A DNA stretch of 52,531 nucleotides, taken from assembly GCF_020829495.1 (NCBI RefSeq), contig NZ_JAIVFQ010000052.1, positions 1 to 52,531 of the forward strand, read 5' to 3'. Positions 49,486 to 52,531 of this stretch are shown here, in pieces; position 1 is the first letter of the stretch; every line of letters starts with the position of its first letter. The translations under genes and the position numbers were made by a program. The stretch comes from Nostoc favosum CHAB5714. GTDB taxonomy: Bacteria > Cyanobacteriota > Cyanobacteriia > Cyanobacteriales > Nostocaceae. The notes under the pieces were generated by a model, which was not told the origin of the DNA, searched no databases, and worked only from the letters and a program-made list of their open reading frames with translations.

Positions 49486-50118
49486 ATGACAACTGAACGT
49501 CACCGTCCGCCGATACTTAAACCAAATGAATTTTACACATTCCGCAGCTATTTCCAAATGAAATTTGCTCCCGCCGATATTTTGCGGGAATTAGGAGTAA
49601 CTTTAACTAAAACAACAATCAATTTACCTGTCGCTGCTTCAGAATTATTGACTCGACTACCAGATTTACACCAACGCCTAGAAGAAGCGATCGCTCGTGT
49701 TAGTCTAACTAGTGAAGCAGCTAGACGCGAGGTACTAATCGCCCCCATTTTATTAGAAGTAGCCCACATCACAAAAGCAATAGTTAATATTGAGTACCCA
49801 ATTGAAGTTAACCAGTATCTCAGAGGTGACTTAGACTACTATCTTCAGTCAGAACACAATATTTTAGTGGTAGAAGCAAAACAGGCAGACTTAACACGGG
49901 GATTTACCCAGTTAGCGACGGAGTTGATTGCCTTAGATACGTGGGTAGAATCAGATGAGCCAATCTTGTATGGTGCTGTGACTACTGGAGATATTTGGCA
50001 GTTTGGTAGTTTTGATCGCCAAGAACAAAAAGTGAGTCAAGATTTAATGTTGTATCGAGTGCCAACTGATTTGGAAATCTTGATGCAGATTTTAGTAGGA
50101 ATTTTGATGCAAGGCTAA
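49486..50118 (+). CDS. Hypothetical protein with restriction endonuclease-like core
   Basis: A 210-residue protein. The first half is helical (FQMKFAPADILRELGVTLTK). The second has YLRGDLDYYLQSEHNILVVEAKQADLTRGF, where Asp of LDYYL and the E-A-K of VVEAKQ fit a PD-(D/E)XK arrangement, followed by the helix QLATELIALDTW. It is probably a nuclease-fold protein of unknown role, present in many cyanobacteria. It starts at ATG 49486, 25 bp after the miniature element. Confidence 0.7.
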   Translation: MTTERHRPPILKPNEFYTFRSYFQMKFAPADILRELGVTLTKTTINLPVAASELLTRLPDLHQRLEEAIARVSLTSEAARREVLIAPILLEVAHITKAIVNIEYPIEVNQYLRGDLDYYLQSEHNILVVEAKQADLTRGFTQLATELIALDTWVESDEPILYGAVTTGDIWQFGSFDRQEQKVSQDLMLYRVPTDLEILMQILVGILMQG

Positions 50119-50140
50119 ACAAATGTAACGCCTCAAGTAT

Positions 50141-51091
50141 CTACTTCTGAAGTTGGTTGATGATTTCCAGCGCTTTTTGGGACTCCTCTATTTTTCCTTG
50201 TTGCTTAAAGATATCTGCGGCTTGCTGTAAGTCAGTAATTGCCCCCTTTTTATCTCCCAATTGGGCGCGGGCATTTCCCCGGTTGTAGTAGGCATTGGCA
50301 TCGTTGGGATCAATCCGCAAAACTTGGTTGTAATCTTCGATTGCCCCCTTTTTATCTCCCAATTGGGCACGGGCAACACCCCGGTTGTAGTAAGTTTCGG
50401 CAAAGTTGGGATTAATCCGCAAAGCTTGGTTGTAATCTTCGATTGCCCCCTTTTTATCTCCCAATTGGGCGCGGGCAATACCCCGGTTGCTGTAGGCTAG
50501 GGCAAAGTTGGGATTAATCCGCAAAGCTTGGTTGTAATCTTCGATTGCCTCCTTGTTATCTCCCAAATCAGCGCGGGCATTTCCCCGGTTGTAGTAGGCT
50601 GGGGCAAAGTTGGGATTAATCCGCAAAGCTTGGTTGTAATCTTCGATTGCCCCCTTTTTATCTCCCAATTGGGCGCGGGCAATACCCCGGTTGCTGTAGG
50701 TATCGGCATCGTTGGGATTAATCCGCAAAGCTTGGTTGAAATCTTCGATTGCCCCCTTGTTATCTCCCAATCCAATGCGTGCAACACCCCGGTTGCTGTA
50801 GGCTGGGGCAAAGTTGGGATTGAGGCGAATTGCTTCAGTATAAGCTGCGATCGCGCCTTGCAAATCTCCTTTCTTTTGCTTATCCAAACCCTGATTATAG
50901 AAGTCTTCAGCCGTGAGTGTTGCAACTTTGGGAGCATCAGTTATACGAATTCTCAAGAAATTTATGTCGCTAGCATAACTGGGCTGATTGATGGTTGCAG
51001 TAGTGCTAAATGTAGTTAAGGTTGCTATAGCGAAGGTTTTTGCAACCCCTATCGACAATTGAGGAAACAATAATTTTCTTATAAATAACAT
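50141..51091 (-). CDS. Secreted/periplasmic TPR protein
   Basis: A 316-residue protein with an N-terminal signal sequence (ending near SYASD, about residue 42) and seven 34-residue tetratricopeptide repeats from about residue 60 to 297, with consensus AYYNRGxARAQLGDKKGAIE then DYNQALRINPN. A partial repeat ends it (GKIEESQKALEIINQLQK). TPRs make protein-protein docking surfaces. The DNA repeats (102 bp) are nearly identical in the middle, meaning recent duplication. Partner unknown. Confidence 0.92.
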   Translation of the reverse strand: MLFIRKLLFPQLSIGVAKTFAIATLTTFSTTATINQPSYASDINFLRIRITDAPKVATLTAEDFYNQGLDKQKKGDLQGAIAAYTEAIRLNPNFAPAYSNRGVARIGLGDNKGAIEDFNQALRINPNDADTYSNRGIARAQLGDKKGAIEDYNQALRINPNFAPAYYNRGNARADLGDNKEAIEDYNQALRINPNFALAYSNRGIARAQLGDKKGAIEDYNQALRINPNFAETYYNRGVARAQLGDKKGAIEDYNQVLRIDPNDANAYYNRGNARAQLGDKKGAITDLQQAADIFKQQGKIEESQKALEIINQLQK

Positions 51092-51280
51092 AAAAAATAA
51101 ATGTTATTGTCGAGTGTTTATAGAAAATAATACAGGCTTACTAAGGAACTTTACGGCGATTTGTTTCTAAGCACCACAATATGTAAGATACTGCATTACG
51201 CTAGTGAACATTTTTTTAATTGTAAGTCTTTTAACCTGATGTTCAGGGTTCTCAGCCTTATGTTTTCTGTCCCAAGCTCG
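51092..51280. other. Spacer upstream of the TPR gene
   Basis: AT-rich and about 190 bp, with the beginning of array 4 at its right end. The TPR gene promoter (leftward) is expected here. Confidence 0.5.
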
Positions 51281-51730
51281 AAGTTCCGAGTTCCAAGCTC
51301 GAAGTTCCGAGTTCCAAGCTAGTAGTTCCGAGTTCTAAGCTCGAAGTTCCGAGTTCCAAGCTCGAAGTTCCGAGTTCCAAGCTCGAAGTTCCGAGTTCCA
51401 AGCTCGAAGTTCCGAGTTCCAAGCTCGAAGTTCCGAGTTCCAAGCTCGAAGTTCCGAGTTCCAAGCTAGTAGTTCCGAGTTCCAAGCTAGTAGTTCCGAG
51501 TTCCAAGCTCGAAGTTCCGAGTTCCAAGCTCGAAGTTCCGAGTTCCAAGCTCGAAGTTCCGAGTTCCAAGCTAGTAGTTCCGAGTTCCAAGCTAGTAGTT
51601 CCGAGTTCTAAGCTCGAAGTTCCGAGTTCCAAGCTCGAAGTTCCGAGTTCCAAGCTCGAAGTTCCGAGTTCCAAGCTCGAAGTTCCGAGTTCCAAGCTAG
51701 TAGTTCCGAGTTCTAAGCTCGAAGTTCCGC
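51281..51730. repeat. 21-bp tandem repeat, array 4 (21 units)
   Basis: Twenty-one full units (51281-51721) of the CCGAGTTCCAAGCTCGAA type, with about six variants where CTCGAAG is replaced by CTAGTAG. A partial unit at each end. The minus-strand frame reads SLELGTS/SLELGTT without stops right up to the Uma2 gene, an apparent protein I reject. Confidence 0.97.
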
Positions 51731-51734
51731 GCAT

Positions 51735-52301
51735 TCACACGAATAATCGTTCCACAGTGCAAACAAAATTTGGTAACAGAGGTGAAGATAAGTCATCTGT
51801 TGCAAATAATGTTGCCACTAATTTCAGAACTGCTTTTTCTCGGCGGTATACTTCAATCTGTTGTAATTGCCAGTTTAAAATCCAATATTCTTGAACTCCT
51901 CTGGAAGCATATAATTTTAGCTTGACTTCCCTGTCTCGTCGCTCGTTCTGCGTCCCAGGAGAAAGTACTTCTACAACTAGTTCTGGCGCTCCCGTTAAAT
52001 GCCCTTCATCATCAAGTAAGATAGCAAGACGTTCTTTGCTTACCCAAACCACGTCAGGAATTACATTATCTGCATCAGTAAAAATAATTCCTGGTGTTGG
52101 GACAGCCTCACCAAGACCTGTTGAGAGTGACCAAGTTCTTAATTCTGCATAAATATTACCAGTAGCTTTTTGATGTCCCCAATGCGGTGCCCTGGTCACA
52201 AATAATTCCCCATCGATAATTTCGTAGCGATTACCGTTATCTGGCAATAACTCTAAATCCGCACTTGTCCAGCGTATCCGTTCATCAATGGTTTGGCTCA
52301 T
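51735..52301 (-). CDS. Uma2 family (DUF820) endonuclease-fold protein
   Basis: A 188-residue Uma2 protein. Features: WTSADLELLPDNGNRYEIID, GELFVTRAPHWGHQKATG, then IPDVVWVSKERL (metal Asp), GAPELVVEVLSPGTQNERRD (Glu and conserved Ser-Pro), VKLKLYASRGVQEYWIL. All core motifs are intact. The gene ends 5 bp from array 4, so the array lies directly in its 3' flank. Paralogue of 34437-35060, but from another subgroup. Confidence 0.92.
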   Translation of the reverse strand: MSQTIDERIRWTSADLELLPDNGNRYEIIDGELFVTRAPHWGHQKATGNIYAELRTWSLSTGLGEAVPTPGIIFTDADNVIPDVVWVSKERLAILLDDEGHLTGAPELVVEVLSPGTQNERRDREVKLKLYASRGVQEYWILNWQLQQIEVYRREKAVLKLVATLFATDDLSSPLLPNFVCTVERLFV

Positions 52302-52531
52302 ACGAACCCCTGAAATATTGATACTAATATCCTAATGTCATTTTGCTTGGGGCATTGGGCATAGGGCATGGGGCATAGGGCATGGGGCATTGGTTATTAA
52401 TTTTTCTCCCCCTGCTCCCTCATCTCCCCCTGCTCCCTCATCTCCCCCTGCTCCCTCATCTCCCCCTGCTCCCTCATCTCCCCCTGCTCCCTCATCTCCC
52501 CCTGCTCCCTCATCTCCCCCTGCTCCCTCAT
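52302..52531. repeat. GGGGCATAGGGCAT and CTCCCCCTGCTCCCTCAT tandem repeats
   Basis: Units of GGCATGG/GGGCATA run from about 52350 to 52390. From about 52407 to the end, 18-bp units CTCCCCCTGCTCCCTCAT are repeated about seven times and continue past the edge. Confidence 0.93.

Noticed and set aside
51258..51734. Leftward SLELGTS repeat protein over array 4
   Set aside because: Translation of tandem DNA repeats; similar hypothetical proteins in Nostoc annotation are probably also artefacts.

Overview
The window looks like a chromosome segment of a filamentous, heterocyst-type cyanobacterium of the Nostoc/Anabaena group. The evidence is the abundant HIP1 octamer GCGATCGC, the 7- to 18-bp short tandem repeats (GGGGAGT, AATTACG, TGACTAA, CTCCCCCTG types) between genes, and cyanobacterium-typical genes: CP12, a HetZ-like protein, cyanobacterial-type CbiD, DUF3177, DUF4327, DUF751 and the 2-oxoglutarate decarboxylase/succinic semialdehyde dehydrogenase pair. 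I see no phage, plasmid or CRISPR signature.

Layout. 0-10 kb: kdpA (leftward; the rest of the operon is outside), a PIN toxin pair, small insertion elements, a FIST sensor-type protein, CP12, a 167-bp multi-hairpin element with a 10-bp target duplication, DUF3177, then an accessory stretch of toxin-antitoxin (TA) genes (DUF433, HicBA) with two 87-bp attC-like structured sites, then cbiD. 10-17 kb: guaA with a terminator, a response regulator, several gene remnants, DUF4327, rbfA and DUF751. 17-20.5 kb: a candidate restriction-modification pair with overlapping 3' ends, a ParE-type toxin module whose toxin has ATA where its start should be, and a HetZ-like gene. 20.8-27 kb: tsaC, larC, nnr plus a 54-residue four-cysteine protein, an M23 peptidase and tRNA-Arg(CCG). 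27-34 kb: a decayed hsdM, a DUF2281/PIN module, a VOC protein, the GTPase YlqF, VanZ-LamG, and an FHA-GAF-class III cyclase. 34-38.4 kb: Uma2 and the two genes that complete the cyanobacterial TCA cycle. 38.4-44 kb: a repeat-bounded accessory island with a decapitated AAA ATPase, a GIY-YIG protein and a large AAA ATPase carrying a DNA-repeat-encoded Gly/Val membrane region. 44-52.5 kb: class I aldolase, secreted RNase T2, an aspartate-type aminotransferase, HigBA, an endonuclease-fold protein, a TPR protein and a second Uma2.

Housekeeping genes (guaA, rbfA, tsaC, nnr, ylqF, cbiD, fructose-bisphosphate aldolase, aminotransferase) are scattered singly or in pairs and separated by repeat-rich, TA-rich spacers. 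The most unusual features are: (1) four arrays (11, 20, 10 and 21 units) of related 21-bp hairpin-forming tandem repeats between 38.6 and 51.7 kb; (2) the two attC-like sites around a frameshifted cassette-like gene; (3) two identical 130-bp TA-bounded miniature elements 46 kb apart; (4) a GATC-ended palindromic element inserted in frame in nnr; and (5) the truncated or internally deleted AAA ATPases. All functions are inferred from reading the translations; no database search was possible.
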